Positions 17,495 to 24,978 of a DNA stretch of 64,000 nucleotides are shown here, piece after piece; the first letter of the stretch is position 1, and every line of letters begins with the position of its first letter. The notes beneath the pieces were generated by a model. That model worked only from the letters and a program-made list of their open reading frames with translations, did not search any database and had not been told where the DNA came from. Source of the DNA: DATJGS01 sp035494735 (GTDB taxonomy: Bacteria > Eisenbacteria > RBG-16-71-46); the NCBI GenBank assembly GCA_035494735.1, contig DATJGS010000023.1:62001-126000 (forward strand), written 5' to 3'. Both the position numbers and the translations under genes were made by a program.

Positions 17495-19033
17495 ATGACC
17501 GCCTCACGATGGACGGTGCTCGTCGCTGCGGCACTCGTCCTGGCCGCTGTGCCCGTCAGCGCCGCCCCAACGCCAGTCAAGGCGCCGGCGAATCGCGCGG
17601 ACGCCGCGACGCGCCAGCGCTTCCTGGAAATGTTCGCGCGCGCCTACTACCCCGGGCGGACCGGCCAGCTCCTCGTCGTGCCGCGCCAAGGCGACTTCAT
17701 CACCCGTCTCGATCCGTATTACGCGCAGATGCACGGCACGCCCTGGCCGTACGACGTCGATATTCCCATCATGTTTGCGGGCCCCGCGGTGAAGGCGGGC
17801 CGGTACTCGATGGCCGCGGCACAGCAGGACGTCGCGCCGACGCTGGCTGCCGCGCTCGGCGTTCGGATGCCGTCGACCGCGACGGGGCACGTCCTGCCGG
17901 TGCTCGGCAAGGGCTTCGCTCGACCGCGCGTGGTTGTGCTGCTGGTTCTGGACGGCATGCGTCGCGATTATTTCGATCGTCTCGCCTCGTCCATGCCGAC
18001 CTTCACCGCTCTGCGCCAGCACGGCGCCTGGTTCACTCAGGCTCAGGTCAACGTGCTCCCCTCGAACACGGCCCTCGGGCACTCGACGATCGCGACGGGC
18101 ACGGATCCCGGCGTGCACGGAATCACCGGCGTCAGCACGTACGATTGGGCGGGCCGCAAGCGCCACGACATGTATACCGGGTGCGATCCGCAAGACCTGC
18201 TGGCTCCGACGCTCGCGGACATATGGCAGCGCGCGACCGCCGGGCGCGCGGTCATCCTCGCTCAGGGAAGCATCGACCGTGCGGCGACGCCGCTCGCGGG
18301 ACACGGCGCGTGTCAGCAAGACGGAACGCCGGTCGTGCTCGCGAGCTACGACCAGCAGACGGGCGCCTGGCACTCGAACGCCACCTGCTTCCGGTTGCCG
18401 GACTATCTCAAGGACGTGAACGCGAGCGAGCTGTGGAAGGCGAGCCCGGAGTGGATGGGACACGCGATCGACTCGACGAATGCCGTGCGCTATTCGGCGC
18501 TGTTTCCGAAGTTCGAGTCCGACGCGACGATCGCCATGATCGAGCACGAGCCACTGGGTGAAGACAGCGTCGCCGATCTCATTCTGCTGAACTACAAGTG
18601 CGCGGATTTCGTGGGCCACAAGTACGGCCCGGAATCGGAGGAACTTCGCGTCACGCTCGCCGAGATGGACCGTCAGGTGGCACGGGTCCTGGCCGCGCTC
18701 GAGGCCAAAGTGGGAAAGAACTACCTGCTCGCGGTGACCGCCGATCACGGAATGCCGTCGATCCCGCCCTCAGCCGATCGCCGGCATCTCACGACCACGA
18801 TCGCCGATCTGCTGCACGAAAAGTTCGATCCCGAGGGGAAGCAGCTGGTCACGTCGTTCGATCCGGAGAACTCGCAGATCTACATCGACGAGAATCGGCT
18901 GTCGACGCTGGGCCTCACGTTGAGCGACGTGGCCCGGTTCCTGGAATCGCAGCCGTTCATGTTCGCCGTGTTCACGAACGGCGAGGTGGCCCGCGAGGTC
19001 GGCAGGGAGAAGCTCCGGACTCCGAGACCGTAG
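17495..19033 (+). CDS. PafA-like alkaline phosphatase, apparently circularly permuted
   Basis: From the ATG at 17495 the product has 512 residues with a signal peptide (residues 1-24). All seven residues of a PafA-type two-zinc site can be placed: Asp153 (LVLDGMRRDYF), nucleophile Thr192 (PSNTALGH), Asp371 and His375 (ADFVGHKYGP), Asp417 and His418 (TADHGMP), and His80 (MHGTPWPYD). In the known family the last histidine and its block (YPGRTG, HGTPWPYD, PIMFAG, VAPTLAAALG) lie at the C-terminal end. Here they come first, at residues about 50-130, and the protein ends exactly where that block would normally begin (AVFTNGEVAREVG). It should be a periplasmic phosphomonoesterase or phosphodiesterase. 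An upstream start at 17423 would spoil the signal peptide. Confidence 0.85.
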   Translation: MTASRWTVLVAAALVLAAVPVSAAPTPVKAPANRADAATRQRFLEMFARAYYPGRTGQLLVVPRQGDFITRLDPYYAQMHGTPWPYDVDIPIMFAGPAVKAGRYSMAAAQQDVAPTLAAALGVRMPSTATGHVLPVLGKGFARPRVVVLLVLDGMRRDYFDRLASSMPTFTALRQHGAWFTQAQVNVLPSNTALGHSTIATGTDPGVHGITGVSTYDWAGRKRHDMYTGCDPQDLLAPTLADIWQRATAGRAVILAQGSIDRAATPLAGHGACQQDGTPVVLASYDQQTGAWHSNATCFRLPDYLKDVNASELWKASPEWMGHAIDSTNAVRYSALFPKFESDATIAMIEHEPLGEDSVADLILLNYKCADFVGHKYGPESEELRVTLAEMDRQVARVLAALEAKVGKNYLLAVTADHGMPSIPPSADRRHLTTTIADLLHEKFDPEGKQLVTSFDPENSQIYIDENRLSTLGLTLSDVARFLESQPFMFAVFTNGEVAREVGREKLRTPRP

Positions 19034-19084
19034 CCCGCCTGCGGGGACGTGGATCGCCCGCCGGTCGCCATCCGCCACAAACAC

Positions 19085-19116
19085 CACGACCACCCCCGCG
19101 AGCGGGAGTGGTCGTG
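19085..19116. terminator. Strong hairpin between convergent genes
   Basis: Bases 19085-19098 pair with 19103-19116 (14-base arms with one mismatch, CGAG loop). The hairpin lies between the phosphatase (ends 19033) and the convergent LamG-like gene (ends 19139). Neither side has a full T tract, although the minus strand reads GTTTG shortly after. It is a likely bidirectional terminator. Confidence 0.6.
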
Positions 19117-19138
19117 ATGACCAACCGGTGATGCCGCG

Positions 19139-19882
19139 TCAGCGGTACAGCTGCTTCAGCCTGCCCCACGTGCTCGGGTGCGTCGGCGTGGACTGGACGG
19201 CGGCCACGTCAGCCGCCGTGTCGCCCAGGCGGAACTCATCGGATGAGAACTGCGTCTCGTTCAGGTTCACCATCGTGCCGTACGTCACCGCCGGCACGTT
19301 CAGGACGAGATCAGGCACCGTGAACGTGGCCTTGTTCACGTAGAGCTGGACGACCCATACCGCGCCGCTGGCGGTGAACTGTGCGACCAGAAGATCCGTC
19401 GAGCCGTTGGGCGTGAACGGCAGCGGCGCAGGCGTGAACGCCCCGCCGACGAAGATCCCGTATTGCCCCAGGCGCACACCGAACCCCGCCGATGGCGGAT
19501 TTCCGAACGCCGCTCCGGCCGGCGAGAGTCCCATGTAGGTCTCGTCGTTCGGCCCGGAATGAAACAGCAGGAACGACGCCCAGAACTCCTTGCCGGCCGC
19601 CGGTGCCTGGAGGTTCACTAAAGGGGCCTGGAAGTTGAAGTCTCCCGCGACGGCGCCCCCCTGGGAAGGCAGAGCCAGAGGGCTCGATAGCCCTGCCGCC
19701 ACCACGACGACCCCCGGATCCGCCGCCCAAGGCGCCGCGAAACCCAATACCGGACCGTCCAAGTTGAGCGCTCCCGGCGAGTACAGAATGGGGTCGTAGG
19801 CGATCAGGTCCGCCTGGGCGACCCCGGCCAGTGCGGTCACGAGGCCAGCCGCGAATACTCCTGCGAGTAGCAACGCTTTCAT
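19139..19882 (-). CDS. Secreted LamG/PEP-CTERM-like beta-sandwich protein with C-terminal TWGRLKQLYR tail
   Basis: A 247-residue protein starting at the ATG at 19882, preceded by a strong GGAGGT ribosome site. The signal peptide runs through ALAGVAQA (residues about 17-24). The mature region looks like the concanavalin/LamG-like proteins that often carry PEP-CTERM tails: KEFWASFLLFHSG, LGQYGIFVGG, and the final FRLGDTAADVAAVQ resembling the EFRLGTTWADVTP ending of those proteins. Where a PEP-CTERM helix would follow, this one ends TWGRLKQLYR, nearly the same as the tail of the unrelated protein at 2875-3462. The long in-frame extension upstream is antisense noise. Confidence 0.75.
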   Translation of the reverse strand: MKALLLAGVFAAGLVTALAGVAQADLIAYDPILYSPGALNLDGPVLGFAAPWAADPGVVVVAAGLSSPLALPSQGGAVAGDFNFQAPLVNLQAPAAGKEFWASFLLFHSGPNDETYMGLSPAGAAFGNPPSAGFGVRLGQYGIFVGGAFTPAPLPFTPNGSTDLLVAQFTASGAVWVVQLYVNKATFTVPDLVLNVPAVTYGTMVNLNETQFSSDEFRLGDTAADVAAVQSTPTHPSTWGRLKQLYR

Positions 19883-20279
19883 CGGTACCTCCTTGCGTGG
19901 AACGCGCGAAGTGACGCACGCCCCGCACGTGATGCCGGCGGGGGACGGGCGCGCCGGCGGGGATCGATCGCCCGGCGGTCTGCCACTCCGCCGGAGCCGA
20001 TGAAACGTGACCGTCCCTTCGTGCCCGCCGCGATGGGACGAGTCACCTTCGAGTACGAGTTGGGGCGACTGCGTCTTCACACCAGCTAATGCCGGAGCCG
20101 ACTCGAACGCACGCGGGCGGTCGAGATCACCGACGGGTACCCATCGCGCGGCTGTGCGGCGACGACCGCGATCGCTAGAATCCGCCCGGTCCCGTGGCCG
20201 TCGCCCAGCAGCAACGGATTGGCGTATTTCCACCCGTCGACGCCTCCCTGAACCCAGCTCCATACGAAGGAGGACGTGC
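19883..20279. other. Intergenic region with a possible promoter for the DUF1003-like gene
   Basis: About 400 bp between divergent genes, with no convincing coding frame. TAGAAT at 20176-20181 is a plausible -10 element for the gene at 20280, but the -35 match 18 bases upstream (CTGTGC at 20152-20157) is poor. I see no repeat or RNA structure of note. Confidence 0.35.
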
Positions 20280-20774
20280 ATGACTGGCCAGAGCAGCGAG
20301 AAGAGGACGATGAGCGAGCAGCACCTCAAGGCATTGGCGGCGGCGAAGGCCGCTCCCGCCGAGCATGTGCCGCGGCTCGTCACCTCGCATCAGGTGCGCG
20401 CGAAGATGCACCCGGAGAACGCGGTCGGAAGGTTCAATGACTGGCTCGGCGTGCGGATCACTCGAGGCGTGGGGACGATGTGGGCAGCGTATGTGTTCAT
20501 GCTCATCGGACTCGTCTCGTTCCCTCAGGCGTTGAACTCGTTCCTCAGGGGCGACACGGTCATCGGAATCTCGTGGCTCAGTCAGTCATTCCTGCAACTC
20601 GTCCTGCTCCCCATCATCATCGTGGGCCAGAACGTGATCTCAGCCAGCCAGGATGCGCGGGCCGAGGCCGACCACGAGACGCTCACCGCACTCCACCTCA
20701 TCAACGTGCGCCAACTCCGGATCCTTGAAGACCAGCAGCGCATCCTGGCCCTGCTCGAAAAGAAGAGCGCATAG
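20280..20774 (+). CDS. DUF1003-like membrane protein
   Basis: A 164-residue protein. The ATG at 20280 is fixed by a strong GAAGGAGG ribosome site. After a soluble N-terminal region (residues 1-55) come two hydrophobic segments (about 62-84 and 98-118) around a short loop. A conserved C-terminal part follows (VGQNVISASQDARAEADHETL and HLINVRQLRILEDQQRIL), which probably forms a coiled coil. The two-helix core followed by a polar helix with RAEADHE resembles DUF1003 proteins, whose role is unknown. It is followed after 1 bp by a secreted hydrolase gene, so the two are probably cotranscribed. Confidence 0.7.
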   Translation: MTGQSSEKRTMSEQHLKALAAAKAAPAEHVPRLVTSHQVRAKMHPENAVGRFNDWLGVRITRGVGTMWAAYVFMLIGLVSFPQALNSFLRGDTVIGISWLSQSFLQLVLLPIIIVGQNVISASQDARAEADHETLTALHLINVRQLRILEDQQRILALLEKKSA

Positions 20775-20775
20775 G

Positions 20776-21642
20776 GTGACAACGGCTCGAATTCTGCTGC
20801 TCGCGTTCGTGATGTGTTGCGCTCTCCCCAGCCTGGCGGTCGGTCAGAGGGTAAGTGGTCCTGACACGGTGGTCGTTCAGAGCGGCGCGCTCAGTCTGCG
20901 TGCCGTGCTGTGGCAACCGGAGAGCCGTGGGCCTTTCCCGGCGGTGCTCTTCAACCACGGGAGCGGGCACGGTTCGGGAGTCTCTGGAGACATTCGCGAT
21001 CACCGCGAACCCAACAGACTCGGACCCGTCTTCGCCCGACACGGTTACGTGTTCCTCTATCTCTTCCGGCGCGGGGACGGGCTTTCGCGCGGCCAGGGCG
21101 ACGCAAGCGGCGACCTCATGGACCGTGCCATGGCGTCGGGCGGCCAGCAGGCTCGCGACAGCATCCAACTGCACTTGCTCGAAACCGACGAGATGAGTGA
21201 CGCACTCGCTGGGCTCGCATACCTTCGGGCGCTGCCAATCGTCGACCCGGGTCACGTCGCGGTGGTAGGGCACTCCTTCGGTGGATCGCTCACCGTGTTG
21301 CTGGCGGAACGGGACAGCACCTTGCGCGCCGCCGTCGTCTTCTCCGCCGCCGGTTACAGTTGGGACCGTTCGCAGCGATTGCGCGACCGGCTACTGGCTG
21401 CGGTCGACCACGTGGCGATGCCCGTCTTCTTCATCCACGCCGCGATCGACTATTCCGTCAATTCCGGTAGGGACCTCGCCGCCGAGATGACGCGGCTCGG
21501 CAAACCTGGCAGGGTCAAGATCTACCCGCCGGTGGGCCGAACTCCCGACGATGGCCATGACTTCGTCCACACGATGATCCCGGAATGGGAACCGGACGTG
21601 TTCGCATTTCTGGACGAGTTCGTAAAGCGAGCGAGGCGCTGA
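20776..21642 (+). CDS. Secreted dienelactone hydrolase-like alpha/beta hydrolase
   Basis: I start this 288-residue protein at the GTG at 20776, one base after the upstream stop, because the product then opens with a signal peptide (residues 1-23, cleavage near LAVGQ). Hydrolase motifs are PFPAVLFNHGSGHG (oxyanion region), the elbow VVGHSFGGS with Ser167, Asp225 in HAAIDYSVN and His261 in DDGHDF, a complete Ser-Asp-His triad. The family includes dienelactone hydrolases and related esterases and peptidases. The substrate is unknown. It is coupled to the DUF1003-like gene. Confidence 0.8.
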   Translation: MTTARILLLAFVMCCALPSLAVGQRVSGPDTVVVQSGALSLRAVLWQPESRGPFPAVLFNHGSGHGSGVSGDIRDHREPNRLGPVFARHGYVFLYLFRRGDGLSRGQGDASGDLMDRAMASGGQQARDSIQLHLLETDEMSDALAGLAYLRALPIVDPGHVAVVGHSFGGSLTVLLAERDSTLRAAVVFSAAGYSWDRSQRLRDRLLAAVDHVAMPVFFIHAAIDYSVNSGRDLAAEMTRLGKPGRVKIYPPVGRTPDDGHDFVHTMIPEWEPDVFAFLDEFVKRARR

Positions 21643-21669
21643 TAGCTGGCGCGGCCCCATAGGCGAAAC

Positions 21670-21745
21670 TGGCGTCCCCAACGAGATTCGAACTCGTGTT
21701 ACCGCCGTGAAAGGGCGGTGTCCTAGGCCTCTAGACGATGGGGAC
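21670..21745 (-). tRNA. tRNA-Glu (anticodon TTC)
   Basis: Read on the minus strand, the 76-base sequence folds as a standard cloverleaf. The acceptor arms are GTCCCCA and TGGGGAC, and the anticodon stem is CCGCC/GGCGG around the loop CTTTCAC with anticodon TTC. The T arm carries GTTCGAATC. The discriminator base is G and the 3' CCA is encoded (21670-21672). It has its own promoter upstream. Confidence 0.97.
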
Positions 21746-21765
21746 GCGCGACGGAAGGATCGGTG

Positions 21766-21794
21766 AAGTTAGACATCGCGCGCAACGTCGGCAA
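21766..21794 (-). promoter_or_regulatory. Promoter of tRNA-Glu
   Basis: On the minus strand TTGCCG (21789-21794) and TAACTT (21766-21771) are separated by 17 bases. Transcription would start about 15 bases before the tRNA 5' end. This is a good sigma70-type match. Confidence 0.6.
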
Positions 21795-21808
21795 GGGGAA
21801 TCGCCGGG

Positions 21809-24115
21809 CTAGGGCTTCGCCGCCAGCGGCACGACGCGCGCTTCGTCCACCAGGCCGCGGCGGATGAGATCGCTCGCCGCCTTCTCGGCCGACGCGCGAT
21901 CCGAGTAGGCGCCGAGCACGAGCTGGAACACCTGGCCGCCGTCCTCGGTCACGCTGCTCACACGCACCGACTGGCCGGAGCTGGCCGCGAGCTTGTCGCG
22001 CTCCTGATTCGCGCGGTCCTCGTTGAGGAACGTGCCGACGGCGAGGCCGTAGCTGCGCGTGGACGCTACGGGCTTCGGCGTCGCGAAGGCGGGCTTATGC
22101 GCCGTCGTCGCGGGCGCCGCGGCCGCGGTGGCGGGGCGGACGGGGACTGGCGACGCGCCGGGATTCTTCTGTGCCGTCGTCGTGCTCACGCCGCTCGATG
22201 ACGGCGCCGGCTTCGAAGCGGACGTCACGGCGGCAGGCTTTGCGGCGCTCGGCGTCGCGCTTGGGGTCGATCCGGCCGGCTTCGCGGCGGCGGACGGCGG
22301 CGCGGGGGCATTGCCGCCCGTCGCAGGGATGGGTGCCCGGTTGCTCGCGGGCGGCGGTGGTGGCGGCGTCGTGGCGGGAGTGACGGTGACGTGGCTCACG
22401 CCCGAGCGCGACGTCGGACCGAAGCGGAAGAACAGGATCGCGGCCACGACCACGACGGCGACGCCGCCCGCGACCAGCAGCCAGCGCGGTACGCCACCGC
22501 CCTCCTCGACGTCATCGTCGAAGTCGACGCCCTGGTCGAGTTTTTCGCGCAGGCGCGGCGGGAGCGCGGCGCGTTGCTCGTCGGCGAGACTGCGCCGTGA
22601 TGGCGTCGCCGTCTCGCGCGGCGCAACGTCCGCGCGCGCAGGAGTCACGAGGCGCGGCGTGGGCTCGGCCGCGGGACGCGACGCTTCGATCGGCCGGGAA
22701 ACCTCGGTTGGGCGCGGCGCGGGAACGCGCGGAATCTCGCCGCCGCCGGGGGGTCGGCTCGCGGGGCCCGCCGGCGGGGCGCTCGCGCGGCCGGGGCCGA
22801 CCGGGCCCGGCAGTGGTTCGGCCGGCACGCGGCGCTGGGCTTCGGCGAACGCGGACATCCACTGATCGATGGCCGGGATCTCGAGCGGGGTCACGTCCTC
22901 GCGCGTGACTTCCCCGAGAGGTTCGCGATCATCGTCCGCGTCGGCGTCTTCGTCGTCCTCGTCCTGCTCGTCGTCCTCGTCGTCCTCGCCGTACTCGTCG
23001 TCGTCCTCTTCCTCGTCGTCGCGTTCATCGAACGCATCGGCGTCGTCTTCGCTGTCGTCCTCGTCGTCGGACTCCGAGCCCGAATCGCCGTTCACGTCCT
23101 CGTCGTCGCCCTCGATGGCCTCCGACTCCGCCATCTCCTCCTCGAGCGTCGGCGGTTCCAGATCGTCGACGTCGTCGTCGTCCTCGAGCACCTGGGGTGT
23201 GGGCGGCGCCGGCGGCGCGACGGCCACGCCCCGCGGCGGCGCGGGCATCTCGACCGGCCTCGGCGGCGCGGGCGCCACCGGTCGCGCGGCCCCGGCCGCG
23301 AGCACGCTGCGGAACTCGGTCTCGTCGGCGGCGCCGAGCACGTGCTCCGGCCGCACCGCGCGCGCGTCCTCGACGAACGCGTTCAGCAGCGCCTGCCCGC
23401 ACACGTTGTTGATCTCGCGCGGAATGCCGTGGGTCAGCTGGTGCACGGCGCGGCACGACTCGGTGGGGAAGACGCTCAACGCGTGGCCACCCGCCACGCT
23501 GATGCGATGGTGGATGTAGCGCTCCGTGTCCTCGGCGCTCAGCGGGTTCAGCCGGTAGTGCACGGTGATGCGCTGGCGCAGCTGGCGCAGCTCGTGGCTC
23601 GCGAGCTTCGTCTCGAGCTCGGGCTGGCCGACGAGGAACACCTGCACGAGCTTGAGCCCGCCGGATTCCAGGTTCGACAGCAGCCGGATCTCCTCCAGCA
23701 AATCGCGCTCGAGATTCTGCGCCTCGTCGAGCAGCAGGATGGCGCGATCGCCGCGGGCGTGGATGGCCGTGAGCTGGCGCTCGAGCTGGGCGAGGATCTG
23801 CGGCTTGGACGCCGGGCCCGCCACGGCCACGCCGAAGCGCAGCGCGATCTCCTCGAGCAGTTCGTTGCGCGTCAGCGCGGAGTTGTTGATCAGCGCCACG
23901 ACCACGCGCGATTGCCACTCCGACAGCGCGTCGTACAACGCGGTCGTCTTGCCCGTGCCGACTTCGCCCGTGATCAGCACGAACGGTTCGCGGTTCTCGA
24001 TGCCGAAGCGCAGGTGGGCGAGCGCCTCCTGATGCTCCGGGCTCGGATACACGAACTTCGCGTGATGGCCGGCGACGAACGGATTCTCGCGCAGGCCGAA
24101 GTGGTGCTCGAACAT
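21809..24115 (-). CDS. ExeA-like AAA ATPase fused to a SPOR domain
   Basis: A 768-residue protein in four parts. Residues 1-270 form an ExeA/GspA-type AAA+ ATPase: start MFEHHFGLRENPF, Walker A GEVGTGKT (50-57), Walker B LLLDEAQN (127-134), and VHQLTHGIPREINNVC near the end. Residues about 310-400 are extremely acidic (long Asp/Glu runs). A transmembrane helix lies at 545-566. A Pro/Ala/Thr-rich linker then leads to a SPOR domain at 685-768 (YGLAVGTFLNEDRANQERD; FQLVLGAYSDRASAEKAA). The ATPase should be cytoplasmic and the SPOR domain periplasmic, binding denuded septal peptidoglycan. ExeA-type proteins help insert secretins through the wall, so it may serve the pilus or another secretin. The SPOR fusion replaces the usual peptidoglycan-binding domain. 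Confidence 0.87.
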   Translation of the reverse strand: MFEHHFGLRENPFVAGHHAKFVYPSPEHQEALAHLRFGIENREPFVLITGEVGTGKTTALYDALSEWQSRVVVALINNSALTRNELLEEIALRFGVAVAGPASKPQILAQLERQLTAIHARGDRAILLLDEAQNLERDLLEEIRLLSNLESGGLKLVQVFLVGQPELETKLASHELRQLRQRITVHYRLNPLSAEDTERYIHHRISVAGGHALSVFPTESCRAVHQLTHGIPREINNVCGQALLNAFVEDARAVRPEHVLGAADETEFRSVLAAGAARPVAPAPPRPVEMPAPPRGVAVAPPAPPTPQVLEDDDDVDDLEPPTLEEEMAESEAIEGDDEDVNGDSGSESDDEDDSEDDADAFDERDDEEEDDDEYGEDDEDDEQDEDDEDADADDDREPLGEVTREDVTPLEIPAIDQWMSAFAEAQRRVPAEPLPGPVGPGRASAPPAGPASRPPGGGEIPRVPAPRPTEVSRPIEASRPAAEPTPRLVTPARADVAPRETATPSRRSLADEQRAALPPRLREKLDQGVDFDDDVEEGGGVPRWLLVAGGVAVVVVAAILFFRFGPTSRSGVSHVTVTPATTPPPPPPASNRAPIPATGGNAPAPPSAAAKPAGSTPSATPSAAKPAAVTSASKPAPSSSGVSTTTAQKNPGASPVPVRPATAAAAPATTAHKPAFATPKPVASTRSYGLAVGTFLNEDRANQERDKLAASSGQSVRVSSVTEDGGQVFQLVLGAYSDRASAEKAASDLIRRGLVDEARVVPLAAKP

Positions 24116-24223
24116 GCTGGGCGTGCCCCGATGGGAAGGACGCGGGCGCTCTGGAAGCGCCCGAGCCGGGTTATCGGCCGGGGGTGGTCGGATCTTGCGG
24201 TGGCGCCCGTGAGGGGCGGACGC

Positions 24224-24781
24224 TCAGCCGCGTTCTGCCGGAAGCAGTTCTCCGATCGGGAACAGCGCGTTGAAGGCATACCCGCGCTGCTGGAAGATCT
24301 GTGTGGCGCCCTGGCCGCGATCCACCACGGCCAGCACCTTGACGACCTCCGCCTTGTACGACTCGGCGGCTTCGGCCGCGATCAGCGCGCTCTCGCCGCT
24401 CGTGATGACGTCGTCGAGGATGGCGATGCGTTTGTGCCCGGCGAGATTGCCTTCGACCTGTCCGCGCAGCCCGTGATCCTTCGTCGTGCGCCGCACGAGG
24501 AAGCCCTCGATCGGCCGGCCGCGTTCGGCGCTCAGCAGCATGAGCCCCGCGACGAGCGGGTCGGCGCCGAGCGTGAGCCCGCCCACGGCGGTCACGTTGT
24601 CGCCCTCCAGCTGCTCGTAGAACATCTCGGAGATCAGGCGCAGTCCGGCCGGATGGAGGCTCGTCTTGCGGACATCGATGTAGTAGTTGGAGGTGGCGCC
24701 CGAGCTGAGTACGAATTCTCCGAAGCGCATCGAGCGCTCGAGCAGCATCTGGCGCAGCCGATCGCGTTGCGTGGCGTCCAT
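24224..24781 (-). CDS. pyrE: Orotate phosphoribosyltransferase
   Basis: A 185-residue enzyme of pyrimidine synthesis that joins orotate and PRPP to give orotidine 5'-phosphate. Visible motifs are FVLSSGATSNYYIDVRK near residues 24-40, VRRTTKDHG (the catalytic flexible-loop region) and the PRPP-binding signature IAILDDVITSGES. The length is typical of the short bacterial form. It lies upstream of the ExeA-SPOR gene on the same strand with a 108 bp gap, so cotranscription is possible. No other pyr gene is nearby. Confidence 0.92.
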   Translation of the reverse strand: MDATQRDRLRQMLLERSMRFGEFVLSSGATSNYYIDVRKTSLHPAGLRLISEMFYEQLEGDNVTAVGGLTLGADPLVAGLMLLSAERGRPIEGFLVRRTTKDHGLRGQVEGNLAGHKRIAILDDVITSGESALIAAEAAESYKAEVVKVLAVVDRGQGATQIFQQRGYAFNALFPIGELLPAERG

Positions 24782-24881
24782 GGGGCTCCGTCGACGGGGT
24801 CTCAGGGGGTTGCGGGAGCGACGCGCGAAAGTCTGCCCGCCGGCCGCGGCTCCGTCAAGCGGGCGCCTGCCTCCCCGCGTC

Positions 24882-24911
24882 TTGACCCGCCAGCGCGCGT
24901 CTCCCTACACT
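24882..24911 (+). promoter_or_regulatory. Promoter of the first subtilase gene
   Basis: TTGACC (24882-24887) and TACACT (24906-24911) are separated by 18 bases, about 70 bp upstream of the start at 24979. A stem-loop lies between this promoter and the ATG. Confidence 0.55.
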
Positions 24912-24920
24912 GAACACGCG

Positions 24921-24958
24921 AACGACCGGTCACTCGGGGCATGTCCCGATCGGTCGTT
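24921..24958 (+). promoter_or_regulatory. Nested stem-loop in the leader of the first subtilase gene
   Basis: AACGACCG (24921-24928) pairs with CGGTCGTT (24951-24958), and inside it TCGGG (24934-24938) pairs with CCCGA (24945-24949). The structure lies in the transcribed leader and ends 20 bases before the ATG at 24979, with TCGTCATC after it. It may be an attenuator, an mRNA-stabilising hairpin, or the end of an upstream unit. Confidence 0.4.
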
Positions 24959-24978
24959 TCGTCATCTCTAGAGGGTCG

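Noticed and set aside
20007..20279. Extended start for the DUF1003-like gene
   Set aside because: The extension is Arg/Ser-rich low complexity, and a strong ribosome site directly precedes the ATG at 20280.
22920..23190. Microsatellite-like GTC/CTC-rich tract
   Set aside because: It encodes the Asp/Glu belt of the ExeA-SPOR protein; codons vary and no exact repeat unit is kept, so it is coding rather than a DNA repeat.
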